A stretch of 64,000 nucleotides of DNA, taken from positions 1 to 64,000 of the forward strand of contig NZ_LMQC01000020.1 of the NCBI RefSeq assembly GCF_001424485.1, given 5' to 3'. The notes below the pieces were generated by a model. That model did not search any database. It worked only from the letters and a program-made list of their open reading frames with translations, and had not been told where the DNA came from. Position numbers and translations under genes: made by a program. This document shows, piece after piece, positions 1 through 8,238 of this stretch; the stretch's first letter is position 1; each line of letters begins with the position of its first letter. The DNA comes from Modestobacter sp. Leaf380 (GTDB lineage: Bacteria; Actinomycetota; Actinomycetes; Mycobacteriales; Geodermatophilaceae).

Positions 1-63
1 GACCCCGCCGAAGAGCACCGGGTACCCGACGCTGCTGCCGTCGGTCCAGCCCGAGGCCAGCAC
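1..63 (-). CDS. Left-edge gene fragment, unknown
   Basis: An open minus-strand frame runs off the left edge. From a possible GTG at 63 it reads VLASGWTDGSSVGYPVLFGG, a hydrophobic, protein-like stretch with normal codon use. The frame is closed by a TGA at 78-76, just inside the IS110-like fragment, so either the gene starts at the GTG or its true N-terminus was replaced by insertion debris. It could be the start of a polytopic membrane protein, but 21 codons are too few to name a family. Confidence 0.25.
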   Translation of the reverse strand, partial: MLASGWTDGSSVGYPVLFGGV

Positions 64-71
64 CAGCCCAA

Positions 72-149
72 GGCCTCAGCAACCTCGAGATCATCCGCTG
101 CCTCAAGCGCTACATCGCCCGCGAGATCCACCACGTCCTGACCACTTGA
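72..149 (+). pseudogene. C-terminal remnant of an IS110-like transposase
   Basis: One plus-strand frame closed by TGA at 147-149 reads LSNLEIIRCLKRYIAREIHH and then VLTT. The RCLKRY-[IV]-ARE signature is recalled as the extreme C-terminus of IS110-family (DEDD) transposases. Nothing earlier in that frame looks like transposase, and only about 25 codons survive before sequence that appears to belong to the minus-strand neighbour. It is therefore a truncated relic. The family call rests on one short motif. Confidence 0.45.
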
Positions 150-166
150 CGAGGCATAGGAGCATC

Positions 167-775
167 TCAGCCGGGGACCAGCTCGCGGGCCAGCGACTGC
201 CACAGCGCGACGTGGGGGTCGGTGGCCGGCGGGCGGTCCTCGAAGGCGTAGGCCATCGCCACGCCGCGCATCGAGGTGAACAGCAGCTCGGAGACCACCG
301 GGTAGCGCGGGTGCGCGGTGACGGTCGGCCCCCAGATGCGGTCGGCCACGCCGCGGATCGCGATCCGCAGCCGGCGTTCCTGGGGCCGCAGCGCCGCCCG
401 CAGCGCCTCGTCGGTGCGGGCGGCGTTCCACAGCTCCATCGCCGCCCAGAACGGCGGCTCGAAGAACGTCGCCCAGATCAGCTCGACGCACCGGTCGACC
501 CGCTCGGCCTCGTCGGCGATGCCCGCCCCGACCGCGACGGCGTGGTCGGCGGCCTCGGTCAGCATCGTCTCGGCCAGGTGCGAGGTGGCCGCGACCAGCA
601 GCTCCTCACGTGAGGGGAAGTGGTGCAGCAGCCGGCCGCGGGACACCCCGGCGCGGGCCTGGACGGCCAGCGTCGAGGCCCCGGCGTAGCCGTCGGACAC
701 CAGGCAGGCCACGGCGGCGTCGAGGATCAGCGCACGGCTGTCGGCGCTGCGTTCACTCCGGCTGCGGGTCTCCAC
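167..775 (-). CDS. TetR/AcrR family transcriptional regulator
   Basis: This 202-residue protein has the usual TetR length. The N-terminal DNA-binding domain (about residues 12-60) shows a first helix RALILDAAVACLV and the helix-turn-helix and recognition region AVQARAGVSRGRLLHHF, which ends with the expected SREEL. The rest is an alpha-helical ligand-binding domain that cannot be matched to a specific inducer. The gene is divergent from the acyl-CoA dehydrogenase operon starting at 875, and an inverted repeat lies in the shared gap. The natural inference is a repressor of its own gene and of that beta-oxidation operon, sensing an acyl-CoA or related acid. Confidence 0.9.
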   Translation of the reverse strand: METRSRSERSADSRALILDAAVACLVSDGYAGASTLAVQARAGVSRGRLLHHFPSREELLVAATSHLAETMLTEAADHAVAVGAGIADEAERVDRCVELIWATFFEPPFWAAMELWNAARTDEALRAALRPQERRLRIAIRGVADRIWGPTVTAHPRYPVVSELLFTSMRGVAMAYAFEDRPPATDPHVALWQSLARELVPG

Positions 776-798
776 GGGGACCAGCCTACGCAGCGACA

Positions 799-821
799 GT
801 CAGGGTTGACCGTTCCCTGAC
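799..821. promoter_or_regulatory. Candidate TetR operator
   Basis: The gap between the divergent TetR and acyl-CoA dehydrogenase genes holds a perfect inverted repeat, GTCAGGG (799-805) and CCCTGAC (815-821), separated by 9 bases. Its position between the two starts and its size fit a TetR-family operator. No binding evidence exists; this is read from symmetry and location only. Confidence 0.4.
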
Positions 822-874
822 CCGACCGGAGGATGCGCACCAGCACCACCACTCGACGAGGAGAGGTGTCCCGC

Positions 875-2119
875 GTGGACTTCGACGACACACCGGACGA
901 GGCCGCCTACCGGGCGCGCGTCCGGGACCTGCTGGCCGAGCACGCGGCCGACCTGGTGCACCTGGACGCCGGCGAGGAGGCCGCCGACGCCCGCCAGCAG
1001 GAGCAGGCGCTGCGCCGGACCCAGCGGGTGCTCGCCGACGCCGGCCTGGTCGGCGTCGCCTGGGCCGCCGAGCACGGCGGGCAGGCCGGCACGCTGGCCC
1101 AGCAGGCGATCGTCGGCCAGGAGCTGGCCCGCGCCCGGGTGCCCAGCCTGATCAACCACATCGGCCTGGGCATGTGCGGGCCGACCGTCGTCGCGCACGG
1201 CACCCCCGAGCAGCACGAGCGGTACCTGGCCCGGCTGCTGCGGGCCGACGACGTGTGGTGCCAGCTGTTCAGCGAGCCGGCCAGCGGGTCGGACCTGGCC
1301 GCGCTGCGCACCACCGCCGTCCGGGACGGCGAGGACTGGGTGGTCAACGGGCAGAAGGTCTGGACGACGCTGGCCCACGTCGCCGACTTCGGCGTCCTGC
1401 TGACCCGCACCGACCCGGACCGGCCCAAGCACGGCGGGCTGACCATGTTCGTCGTCGACATGCACGCCCCGGGGGTGACGGTCCGACCGCTGCGCCAGAT
1501 GGGCGGGCAGTCGGACTTCAACGAGGTGTTCTTCGACGACGTCCGCATCCCGGACTCCGAGCGGCTGGGCGAGCCCGGTGAGGGCTGGCGGGTCGCGCTG
1601 ACCACGCTGCTCAACGAGCGGGTCGCGGTCGGCGGTGGGGGCAACGACCTGGGCCTGTCGGTCGAGTCGCTGGCCCGGCTGGCCCGGGAGGCGGTGCCGG
1701 CACTGCCGGCCGAGCGGCAGGTGCTGGCCCGCCAGGCGGTCGGCCGGGCCGCGGTCGCCGCGCTGGCCAACCGGTACACCGGCTACCGGCGGCTCACCGC
1801 GATCAGCCAGGGCGGGCTGCCCGGCCCCGAGGCCAGCGCCGGCAAGCTCGCCGGCACGGCCGCGGCCAAGCTGGTCTCCGACGCCGGGGTCCGGCTGCTC
1901 GGCGACGACGCGGTGTTCGCCGTCGGCCCCGGGGACGACGGCAGGGAGGGCGGAGCCGGCCGCTGGCAGCGCAACCAGGCCTGGCTGCCGGGCATCGCCA
2001 TCGCCGGAGGCACCGACGAGGTGCTGCGCAACATCATCGGCGAGCGGGTGCTGGGGCTGCCGCCGGAGCCGCGCGAGGACAAGCACCGTCCCTTCAACGC
2101 CGCGGGGAGCACCCGGTGA
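875..2119 (+). CDS. Acyl-CoA dehydrogenase, large subunit of a probable heteromeric pair
   Basis: A flavin-dependent acyl-CoA dehydrogenase of 414 residues. The GTG at 875 is preferred because GAGGAGAGG sits 8 bases upstream; an ATG at 833 in the same frame has no comparable site. Family marks in order are the middle beta-domain motif WCQLFSEPASGSDLA, then GEDWVVNGQKVWTT, and the C-terminal GGTDEVLRNIIGERVLGLP. The gene overlaps the next dehydrogenase by 4 bases. Adjacent, unequal dehydrogenase genes of this kind in actinobacteria often form mixed alpha2beta2 enzymes (FadE28/29-type in sterol side-chain degradation, PimC/PimD-type for dicarboxylates). The substrate cannot be read from the sequence. 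Confidence 0.9.
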   Translation: MDFDDTPDEAAYRARVRDLLAEHAADLVHLDAGEEAADARQQEQALRRTQRVLADAGLVGVAWAAEHGGQAGTLAQQAIVGQELARARVPSLINHIGLGMCGPTVVAHGTPEQHERYLARLLRADDVWCQLFSEPASGSDLAALRTTAVRDGEDWVVNGQKVWTTLAHVADFGVLLTRTDPDRPKHGGLTMFVVDMHAPGVTVRPLRQMGGQSDFNEVFFDDVRIPDSERLGEPGEGWRVALTTLLNERVAVGGGGNDLGLSVESLARLAREAVPALPAERQVLARQAVGRAAVAALANRYTGYRRLTAISQGGLPGPEASAGKLAGTAAAKLVSDAGVRLLGDDAVFAVGPGDDGREGGAGRWQRNQAWLPGIAIAGGTDEVLRNIIGERVLGLPPEPREDKHRPFNAAGSTR

Positions 2120-3093
2120 ACTTCGACCTCGACACCGACCAGCTCGACGCCGCGGCCGGGGCGGAGCAGTTCTTCTCCGGCCAGGCGTCCCCGGCACAGG
2201 CGCGGGCCGCGCTGGAGGAGGGGCCGGTGGCGCCCGGGCGGCGGGCGCTCGCCGACATCGGGTTCACCGGCATCACGGTCGCCGAGTCCGCGGGCGGGGC
2301 GGGCGGGTCGCTGCTGGACCTCGCCGTCGTCGCCGAGCAGGCCGGCCGGGTGCTGGCCGGGCCGTCGCTGGTCACCGCTGCGCGGGCCGCGGTGCTGCTG
2401 GCCGACCACCCCGAGCTGGCGCAGGCGCTGGCCGACGGGTCGCGGGCCTTCGCGGTCGTCGACGGCGACCGGCCGGCCCTGGACGCGGTCGGTGCAGACA
2501 CCTTCCTGGCCCTGGTCGACGGCGACCTGGTCGTCGGCGGGGGAGCGGTGGTCACCGGGCAGCCGATGGACGCCACCCGCGGCCTCGGCGTCGTCACGCC
2601 GACCGACACCCGGGTGCTCACGCCCGACGCCGGTGCGCTCTGGGCCCGGGCCCGGGACGTCGCGCTGGTCGCGCTGGCCGCCGAGGACCTGGGCACCGCC
2701 GGCCGCGCGGTCGAGGTCGGCGTCGCCTACGCCAAAGAGCGGCACGCCTTCGGCCGGCCGATCGGCTCCTACCAGGCGGTCAAGCACTCCCTGGTGGACG
2801 CCTGGGTCGGCGTCGAGCAGCTGCGGTCGCTGGTCTGGTGGGCGGCCTGGGCCGCCGACCGGGCGCCCGAGGAGCTGCCGCTGGCCGCCGCCTCGGTGGC
2901 CGCGTTCGCCGCGGAGACCCTGGAGCGGGCCGCCGAGACCTGCATCCAGGTGCACGGCGGCATCGGGTTCACCTGGGAGCACGACGCCCACCTGTACTGG
3001 CGGCGGGCCAAGGTCGACCGGTTGGTGCTGGGCGACGCGGCCGGGCACCACGACGTCGTCGCCGGGCTCGTGCTGGCCGGGGCGCTGTCGTGA
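2116..3093 (+). CDS. Acyl-CoA dehydrogenase family protein, small subunit of the pair
   Basis: At 325 residues this is shorter than a standard acyl-CoA dehydrogenase (about 380-400). It starts at GTG 2116, overlapping the stop of the preceding gene. The N-terminal half is degenerate, but the C-terminal helical domain is clear: YAKERHAFGRPIGSYQAVKH with the FAD-contacting Arg, then the end loop QVHGGIGFTWEHDAHLYWRR. The usual YEGT catalytic loop is not seen. Together with the longer partner at 875-2119, this fits a two-subunit dehydrogenase with FAD sites shared between the subunits. It overlaps the downstream crotonase gene, so all three are translationally coupled. Confidence 0.88.
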   Translation: MNFDLDTDQLDAAAGAEQFFSGQASPAQARAALEEGPVAPGRRALADIGFTGITVAESAGGAGGSLLDLAVVAEQAGRVLAGPSLVTAARAAVLLADHPELAQALADGSRAFAVVDGDRPALDAVGADTFLALVDGDLVVGGGAVVTGQPMDATRGLGVVTPTDTRVLTPDAGALWARARDVALVALAAEDLGTAGRAVEVGVAYAKERHAFGRPIGSYQAVKHSLVDAWVGVEQLRSLVWWAAWAADRAPEELPLAAASVAAFAAETLERAAETCIQVHGGIGFTWEHDAHLYWRRAKVDRLVLGDAAGHHDVVAGLVLAGALS

Positions 3094-3950
3094 GGCAGTG
3101 GGAGCAGGTCTCCTGGGTCGTCGACGGCGGGGTCGGCACGCTGACCCTGGACCGGCCCGACCGGCGCAACGCCTACACCCCGCAGATGGCCCGCGAGCTC
3201 GGCGAGGTGGCCGCGGTCGCCGACTCCGACGCCGCCGTCCGGGTGGTCGTGGTGACTGGGCAGGGGCGGGACTTCTGCGTCGGCGCCGACCTGCAGCGCG
3301 CGGGGACCTTCGACCGCAGCGCCTCCGCTGCCGACGCCGGGACCATCGACGGCGTCGCCCGGGACTGGGGCGGCATCGGGGCGCTGCCGTTCGCGGCGCT
3401 GCGCAAGCCGGTGATCGCCGCGGTCAACGGCGTGGCGGTCGGCATCGGGGCCACGATGATCCTGCCGATGGACATCCGCATCGCCGCGGAGTCCGCGCGC
3501 TTCGGCTACGTGTTCGCCCGCCGCGGCATCGTGCCGGAGGCGGCGTCGAGCTGGTTCCTGCCCAGGGTCGTGGGCATCAGCCAGGCGATGGAGTGGGTGG
3601 CCACCGGCCGCGTGTTCGACGCCGCGGAGGCGCTGCGCGGGCGGCTGGTGTCCCGCGTCGTCCCCGACGCCGAGCTGCTGGACACCGCCTACGCCCTCGC
3701 CCACGAGATCGCCGACAACACCTCCGGGGTCTCGGTGGCCGCGTCCCGGCAGCTGCTGTGGTCGATGCTCTCGGCGGCCAGCCCGTGGGACGCCCACCGC
3801 GCGGAGTCCCGGGCGCTGGTGGAGCTGGGCAGCGGTCCGGACGCCGCCGAGGGGGTGGCCTCCTTCCTGGAGAAGCGCCCGGCGGTCTTCACCGCCCCGC
3901 TGGACGGCGTCGGCCAGGGCTGGCCGGCACCACCGGAGGACCTGGCCTGA
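3090..3950 (+). CDS. Enoyl-CoA hydratase/isomerase (crotonase) family protein
   Basis: A 286-residue crotonase-fold enzyme starting at GTG 3090 (VRQWEQVSWVVDGGVGTLTL), which overlaps the preceding stop by 4 bases. The oxyanion-hole segments are GRDFCVGADLQ (about residue 60) and NGVAVGIGATMILPMDIRIA. A Glu in the position of a hydratase catalytic acid appears in RRGIVPEAASSWFLPR. It is third in the operon after the paired dehydrogenases and would hydrate the 2-enoyl-CoA they produce. Isomerase or hydrolase activity cannot be excluded. No thiolase follows, so the pathway is incomplete here. Confidence 0.9.
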   Translation: MRQWEQVSWVVDGGVGTLTLDRPDRRNAYTPQMARELGEVAAVADSDAAVRVVVVTGQGRDFCVGADLQRAGTFDRSASAADAGTIDGVARDWGGIGALPFAALRKPVIAAVNGVAVGIGATMILPMDIRIAAESARFGYVFARRGIVPEAASSWFLPRVVGISQAMEWVATGRVFDAAEALRGRLVSRVVPDAELLDTAYALAHEIADNTSGVSVAASRQLLWSMLSAASPWDAHRAESRALVELGSGPDAAEGVASFLEKRPAVFTAPLDGVGQGWPAPPEDLA

Positions 3951-3995
3951 GCGGGGGACGGTTTCGGCCGGGGGGAGGACGGGGACCACCGGACG

Positions 3996-4520
3996 GTGGA
4001 CACCCAGATCACCCTGCGGGTCGACGGGGCCGACCGGCCGCTGACCGTCGACACCCGCACCTCCCTGCTGGACGCGATGCGCGAGCGCCTCGGCGCGACG
4101 AGTGCCAAGAAGGGCTGCGACCACGGCCAGTGCGGGGCCTGCACGGTGCTGCTGGACGGCCGCCGGGTCAACAGCTGTCTGGTCCTCGCCGTCACCGCAC
4201 AGGGGCAGGAGGTGACGACGTCGGACGGGCTCGCGGTGGACGGGCAGCCCCACGCCCTGCACGAGGCCTTCGTCGACCACGACGCCTACCAGTGCGGCTA
4301 CTGCACGCCGGGGCAGATCACCTCCGCCGCGGGCGTCGTCGCCGAGGCGCGGGCGGGCTGGCCCAGCGCCGTCACCGAGGACCTGGTCGGCGACCAGGTG
4401 GACCTGACCGACGACGAGATCCGGGAGCGGATGAGCGGGAACCTGTGCCGCTGCGCCGCGTACGCGAACATCGTCCCGGCAGTCGCCGAGTACGCCACCG
4501 AGCAGGGAGTGCGCGCGTGA
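3996..4520 (+). CDS. (2Fe-2S)-binding subunit of a molybdenum hydroxylase
   Basis: A 174-residue iron-sulfur subunit of the xanthine dehydrogenase/aldehyde oxidase family. The N-terminal plant-ferredoxin cluster is seen in KKGCDHGQCGACTVLLDG and a following RVNSC. The C-terminal cluster is seen in YQCGYCTPGQ and GNLCRCAAY. The GTG start at 3996 gives VDTQITLRVDGADRPLT, with no Tat signal, unlike the periplasmic E. coli PaoA (YagT), so the enzyme is probably cytoplasmic. The next gene overlaps by 4 bases. It passes electrons from the molybdenum site to the FAD subunit. Confidence 0.93.
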   Translation: MDTQITLRVDGADRPLTVDTRTSLLDAMRERLGATSAKKGCDHGQCGACTVLLDGRRVNSCLVLAVTAQGQEVTTSDGLAVDGQPHALHEAFVDHDAYQCGYCTPGQITSAAGVVAEARAGWPSAVTEDLVGDQVDLTDDEIRERMSGNLCRCAAYANIVPAVAEYATEQGVRA

Positions 4521-5542
4521 GGGAGTTCCGCTACGAGAAGGCCACCGACCCCGCCGGGGCCGTGGCCACGCTGACCGCGGCCCCCGAGGGTGCCTACCTG
4601 GGCGGTGGCACCAACCTGGTCGACCTGATGCGGCTGGGGGTGGCCACCCCCGACGTGCTGGTCGACGTCCGGCAGCTGACCTCCACCGAGGTCGAGGACC
4701 TCCCCGACGGCGGCCTGCGGATCGGGGCTGCCGTCCCCAACGCCGACCTGGCGGCCGAGCCCCGGGTGCGCGAGCGCTTCCCGCTGCTGGCCCAGGCGCT
4801 GCTGGCCGGGGCGTCCGGGCAGCTGCGCAACCGGGCCACCACCGGCGGCAACCTGCTCCAGCGCACCCGTTGCACGTACTTCACCGACGTGACCATGCCG
4901 TGCAACAAGCGGGCGCCGGGCTCGGGCTGCGGCGCGGTCGCCGGGTACCACCGCAACCTCGCGGTGCTGGGCGCCACGAACCGGGGTGGGGACGACGGGC
5001 ACACCTGCATCGCCACGCACCCCTCGGACATGGCCGTGGCGCTGCGCGCCCTGGACGCCACCGTCCGGGTGCTCGGTGCCGAGGGCGAGCGGGCCGTCCC
5101 GATCGGTGAGCTGCACCGGCTGCCCGGCGAGGACCCCTCCCGGGACACGACGTTGGCCCACGGCGAGCTGATCACCGCGATCGACGTCCCGGCGCTGCCG
5201 TGGGCGACCCGCTCGCGCTACCGCAAGGTCCGCGACCGGGCCTCCTACGCCTTCGCCCTGGTCAGCGTCGCGGCGGCGATGGACCTGCGGGGCACCGGCC
5301 CGGACGCCGTCGTCGCCGACGTGCGGATCGCGCTGGGCGGGGTCGCGCACGTGCCGTGGCGGGCCACGGTCGCGGAGGACGCGCTGCGCGGCGGACCGGC
5401 CACCGAGGAGGCCTTCGCGGCCGCGGTGGCCGCGGAGCTGGCGGCGGCGGACCCGCTGCCGGAGAACGCCTTCAAGCTGCCGATGGCGACCAACCTGGTC
5501 ACCCGCACCCTGCTGCAGATCTCCGGGGAGGCCCGCGCGTGA
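4517..5542 (+). CDS. FAD-binding subunit of a molybdenum hydroxylase, with a 4Fe-4S loop (PaoB/YagS-like)
   Basis: A 341-residue subunit starting at GTG 4517 (VREFRYEKATDPAGAV). The PCMH-type FAD motif is GAYLGGGTNLVDLMRLG near residue 30. The second FAD segment is GQLRNRATTGGNLLQRTRC. The insertion that follows, CTYFTDVTMPCNKRAPGSGC, carries Cys residues arranged as in the PaoB/YagS subgroup, where an extra [4Fe-4S] cluster is bound. Plain xanthine dehydrogenase FAD subunits lack it. The subunit links the 2Fe-2S protein to the final electron acceptor and overlaps its neighbours by 4 bases on each side. Confidence 0.92.
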   Translation: MREFRYEKATDPAGAVATLTAAPEGAYLGGGTNLVDLMRLGVATPDVLVDVRQLTSTEVEDLPDGGLRIGAAVPNADLAAEPRVRERFPLLAQALLAGASGQLRNRATTGGNLLQRTRCTYFTDVTMPCNKRAPGSGCGAVAGYHRNLAVLGATNRGGDDGHTCIATHPSDMAVALRALDATVRVLGAEGERAVPIGELHRLPGEDPSRDTTLAHGELITAIDVPALPWATRSRYRKVRDRASYAFALVSVAAAMDLRGTGPDAVVADVRIALGGVAHVPWRATVAEDALRGGPATEEAFAAAVAAELAAADPLPENAFKLPMATNLVTRTLLQISGEARA

Positions 5543-7653
5543 CTGCGCTCAGCGACCGGCCCACGACGCACGCGCCCGCGGTGGGCAGCGACGTGCGGCG
5601 CATCGACGGCCCGGCCAAGGTCCGTGGCCGCGCGCCCTACGCCTACGAGCACGAGCTGGACAGCTCCCCGGCGTTCGTGGCGATCGTGCAGTCCCCGGTC
5701 GCCCGGGGCCGGGTGGTGTCGATCGACGCCTCGGCCGCGGAGGCGCTGCCCGGCGTGCTGGCCGTGCTCACCCACGAGAACGCGCCCCGGCTCGGCGAGG
5801 TCGTGGAGGAGATCCGGGTCCTGCAGTCGGCGACCGTGCAGTACGCCGGGGAACCGGTGGCCGCCGTCGTCGCCGAGACCTCCGAGGTCGCCCGGGACGC
5901 GATCGGCCGGGTGGTGGTCCGCTACGACAGCGAGGCCCCCGACGTCGTGCTGTCCGTCGACCGGGACGACCTGTACGCCCCCGAGCAGCTGATGGCCGGC
6001 TTCGAGACCGATTCCGTCATCGGCGACGTCGACGCCGCCCTGGCCGCGGCCCCGGTGGCCGTCGACGTCACCTACGCCACGCCCGTGCAGCACAACCAGC
6101 CCATCGAGATGCACGCGACCGTCGCCCGCTGGGACGGCGACGTGCTGCGGATGTGGGACGCCAACCAGGGCCCGCACAACCTGGTCCCGGTGCTCACCTC
6201 GGCGTTCGGCATCACCGAGGACCAGCTGCACGTCGTGTCCCCCTACGTGGGGGGCGCGTTCGGCTCCAAGGCCTTCACCCACGTGCACCAGCTGCTGGCC
6301 GGCATGGCCGCCCGGGTGACCGGGCGGACGGTGAAGCTGGAGCTGACCCGGCAGCAGATGTCCAGCCTGGTCGGGCACCGCACCCCGACGATCCAGCGGC
6401 TGCGCCTGGGCGCCGAGGCCGACGGGACGCTGACCGCGATCAGCCACGAGGTCGTCGAGCACACCTCGCGCAACGCGGAGTTCGCCGAGCAGACGGCGAC
6501 CGCGACCCGGCTGCTCTACGCCGCGCCCGCCCGCCGGACGACGCACCGGCTGGCGCGCCTCGACGTCCCGGCGCCGACGATCATGCGGGCCCCGGGGGAG
6601 ACCCCGGGGGTCTACGCGCTGGAGTCGGCGATGGACGAGCTGGCCGTGGCCCTGGGCATGGACCCGGTCGAGCTGCGGGTGCACAACGAGCCCGCCCGCG
6701 ACCCCGAGCGGGACGTGCCCTGGAGCAGCCGCAACCTGGTGGCCTGCCTGCGCCAGGGGGCGGAGCGGTTCGGCTGGGCCGGCCGGGACCCCCGCCCGCG
6801 GGTCCGCGAGGTCGGCCGCCGGCTGGTCGGCACCGGGGTCGCCGCGTCGACGTACCCGACCCGGCGGCGCCCCTCGCAGTGCCGGATCGAGGCCGTGCCC
6901 GGGAAGGCGACGGTGGTCTCCATCGACGCCTCCGACATCGGCACCGGCGCGTGGACGGCGCTGACCCAGATCGCGGCCGACGCGCTCGGCGTCGCGATGG
7001 CCGAGGTCGACCTGCGGATCGGGGACAGCCGGCTGCCGAAGGCCTCCGGTGCGGGGGGCTCGACCGGCACCACGTCCTGGGGCCCGGCGATCCAGGCCGC
7101 CGCGCAGGCGCTGCGTGAGCGGGTGCACGCCGAGCACGGCGGGCAGCTGCCCGCCGGCGGCGTGGTGGTCACCGGCTCGTCCGGGCCGGGGGAGGAGGTC
7201 GAGCGGTTCTCCATGCACGCCTTCGGGGCGCACTTCGCCGAGGTCCGGGTCGACCGGGACACCGGTGAGGTGCGGGTGCCCCGGATGACCAGCGTGTTCG
7301 CCGCCGGCCGGATCGTCAACGCCACCACCGCCCGCTCGCAGTTCCTGGGCGGGATGACGATGGGGCTGTCGATGGCGCTGCACGAGGAGTCGGTGCTCGA
7401 CGCCGTCCACGGGCACTTCGCCAACCACGACCTCGCCGAGTACCACGTGGCCACCAACGCCGACGTCGGCGAGATGGACATCAGCTGGCTCGACGAGGTC
7501 GACGAACACGTCAACCCCCTCGGTGCCAAGGGCATCGGGGAGATCGGCATCGTCGGTGCCGCCGCCGCGATCGGCAACGCCTACTGGCACGCCACCGGAC
7601 GGCGGGTGCGCGACCTGCCGATCACCCCGGAGGCGTTCTTCCGGGGGGAGTGA
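5539..7653 (+). CDS. Molybdopterin-binding catalytic subunit of a molybdenum hydroxylase (PaoC/YagR-like)
   Basis: A 704-residue catalytic subunit starting at GTG 5539. It opens with the typical VGSDVRRIDGPAKVRGRAPY. Later signatures include SPYVGGAFGSK in the cofactor-binding region, IMRAPGETPGVYALESAMDE, and the C-terminal GAKGIGEIGIVGAAAAIGNA containing the Glu used as catalytic base in this family. Length and organisation fit YagR/PaoC rather than fused xanthine dehydrogenase. The substrate is probably an aldehyde or N-heterocycle and cannot be specified. No MCD-insertion chaperone (XdhC/PaoD-like) gene follows; a MarR gene on the other strand ends 3 bases downstream. Confidence 0.93.
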   Translation: MTALSDRPTTHAPAVGSDVRRIDGPAKVRGRAPYAYEHELDSSPAFVAIVQSPVARGRVVSIDASAAEALPGVLAVLTHENAPRLGEVVEEIRVLQSATVQYAGEPVAAVVAETSEVARDAIGRVVVRYDSEAPDVVLSVDRDDLYAPEQLMAGFETDSVIGDVDAALAAAPVAVDVTYATPVQHNQPIEMHATVARWDGDVLRMWDANQGPHNLVPVLTSAFGITEDQLHVVSPYVGGAFGSKAFTHVHQLLAGMAARVTGRTVKLELTRQQMSSLVGHRTPTIQRLRLGAEADGTLTAISHEVVEHTSRNAEFAEQTATATRLLYAAPARRTTHRLARLDVPAPTIMRAPGETPGVYALESAMDELAVALGMDPVELRVHNEPARDPERDVPWSSRNLVACLRQGAERFGWAGRDPRPRVREVGRRLVGTGVAASTYPTRRRPSQCRIEAVPGKATVVSIDASDIGTGAWTALTQIAADALGVAMAEVDLRIGDSRLPKASGAGGSTGTTSWGPAIQAAAQALRERVHAEHGGQLPAGGVVVTGSSGPGEEVERFSMHAFGAHFAEVRVDRDTGEVRVPRMTSVFAAGRIVNATTARSQFLGGMTMGLSMALHEESVLDAVHGHFANHDLAEYHVATNADVGEMDISWLDEVDEHVNPLGAKGIGEIGIVGAAAAIGNAYWHATGRRVRDLPITPEAFFRGE

Positions 7654-7656
7654 GCA

Positions 7657-8151
7657 TCAGCGCTGCTGGCCCAGGTGGGCCAGCAGCGTCTGTCCCAGGT
7701 CCTGCATCGCGGCGACCTGCTCGGGCGTGAGCTGGTCGAACAGGTGCGTGCGGACGCTCTCCACGTGCACGGGGGCGGCCTTCTCCAGGGCGGCGAACCC
7801 GTCGTCGGTGAGGACGGCGAGCTGCCCGCGGCCGTCGGACTCGCAGACCTGCCGGCGCACCCAGCCGCGCTCCTCCAGCCGGGAGACGGCGTGGGAGAGC
7901 CGGCTGCGCGAGGACAGGCACCGCTCGGCCAGCTCGCTCATGCGCAGCGACCGGCCCGGCGTCTCCGACAGCTGGACCAGGATCTCGTAGTAGGCGTGGG
8001 AGATGCCGGTCTCCCGGGTCAGCTCCCGGTCGAGCCGGTCGGCCAGCAGCTGCGTGCTGTACAGCCAGGCCCGCCAGGCCTGCTGCTCACCCTCGTCCAA
8101 CCACCGGGTCCCGCCGTCGGCGGGTGGTGGGGACGACACCTCTGATGTCAT
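7657..8151 (-). CDS. MarR family transcriptional regulator
   Basis: A 164-residue winged-helix regulator of MarR length. The core reads SLRMSELAERCLSSRSRLSH (recognition helix), then AVSRLEERGWVRRQVCESDG, with the acidic wing DGRGQLAVLTDDG. A conserved WRAWLYSTQLL helix precedes it. It is convergent with the molybdenum hydroxylase gene and divergent from the YceI gene at 8239. The shared 87-base region contains a direct-repeat pair. A MarR/YceI divergent pair is common in actinobacteria, so autoregulation plus control of yceI is the likely role. Confidence 0.92.
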   Translation of the reverse strand: MTSEVSSPPPADGGTRWLDEGEQQAWRAWLYSTQLLADRLDRELTRETGISHAYYEILVQLSETPGRSLRMSELAERCLSSRSRLSHAVSRLEERGWVRRQVCESDGRGQLAVLTDDGFAALEKAAPVHVESVRTHLFDQLTPEQVAAMQDLGQTLLAHLGQQR

Positions 8152-8175
8152 GTGCTCAGGGTACTGGCGGAATGC

Positions 8176-8224
8176 TCAAGGCTTCAACTACGCTACGGTC
8201 CAGCGAAGCAGTCAAGCGCTCAAC
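8176..8224. promoter_or_regulatory. Paired direct repeats between marR-like and yceI genes
   Basis: Two 13-base elements, TCAAGGCTTCAAC (8176-8188) and TCAAGCGCTCAAC (8212-8224), share TCAAG-N3-TCAAC and lie 36 bases apart, about 3.5 turns. They cover the likely promoter region of the YceI gene. They are candidate operators for the adjacent MarR protein, although MarR sites are usually palindromic and these look directional. Confidence 0.35.
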
Positions 8225-8238
8225 CACTTGGAGAGACC

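Noticed and set aside
800-2197. A 465-residue minus-strand frame opposite the acyl-CoA dehydrogenase genes
   Set aside because: Gly/Arg/Pro/Gln-rich antisense shadow with no family motif; the plus-strand genes explain the sequence fully.
5245-7590. A 781-residue minus-strand frame opposite the molybdenum hydroxylase
   Set aside because: High-GC antisense artefact lacking any recognisable domain.
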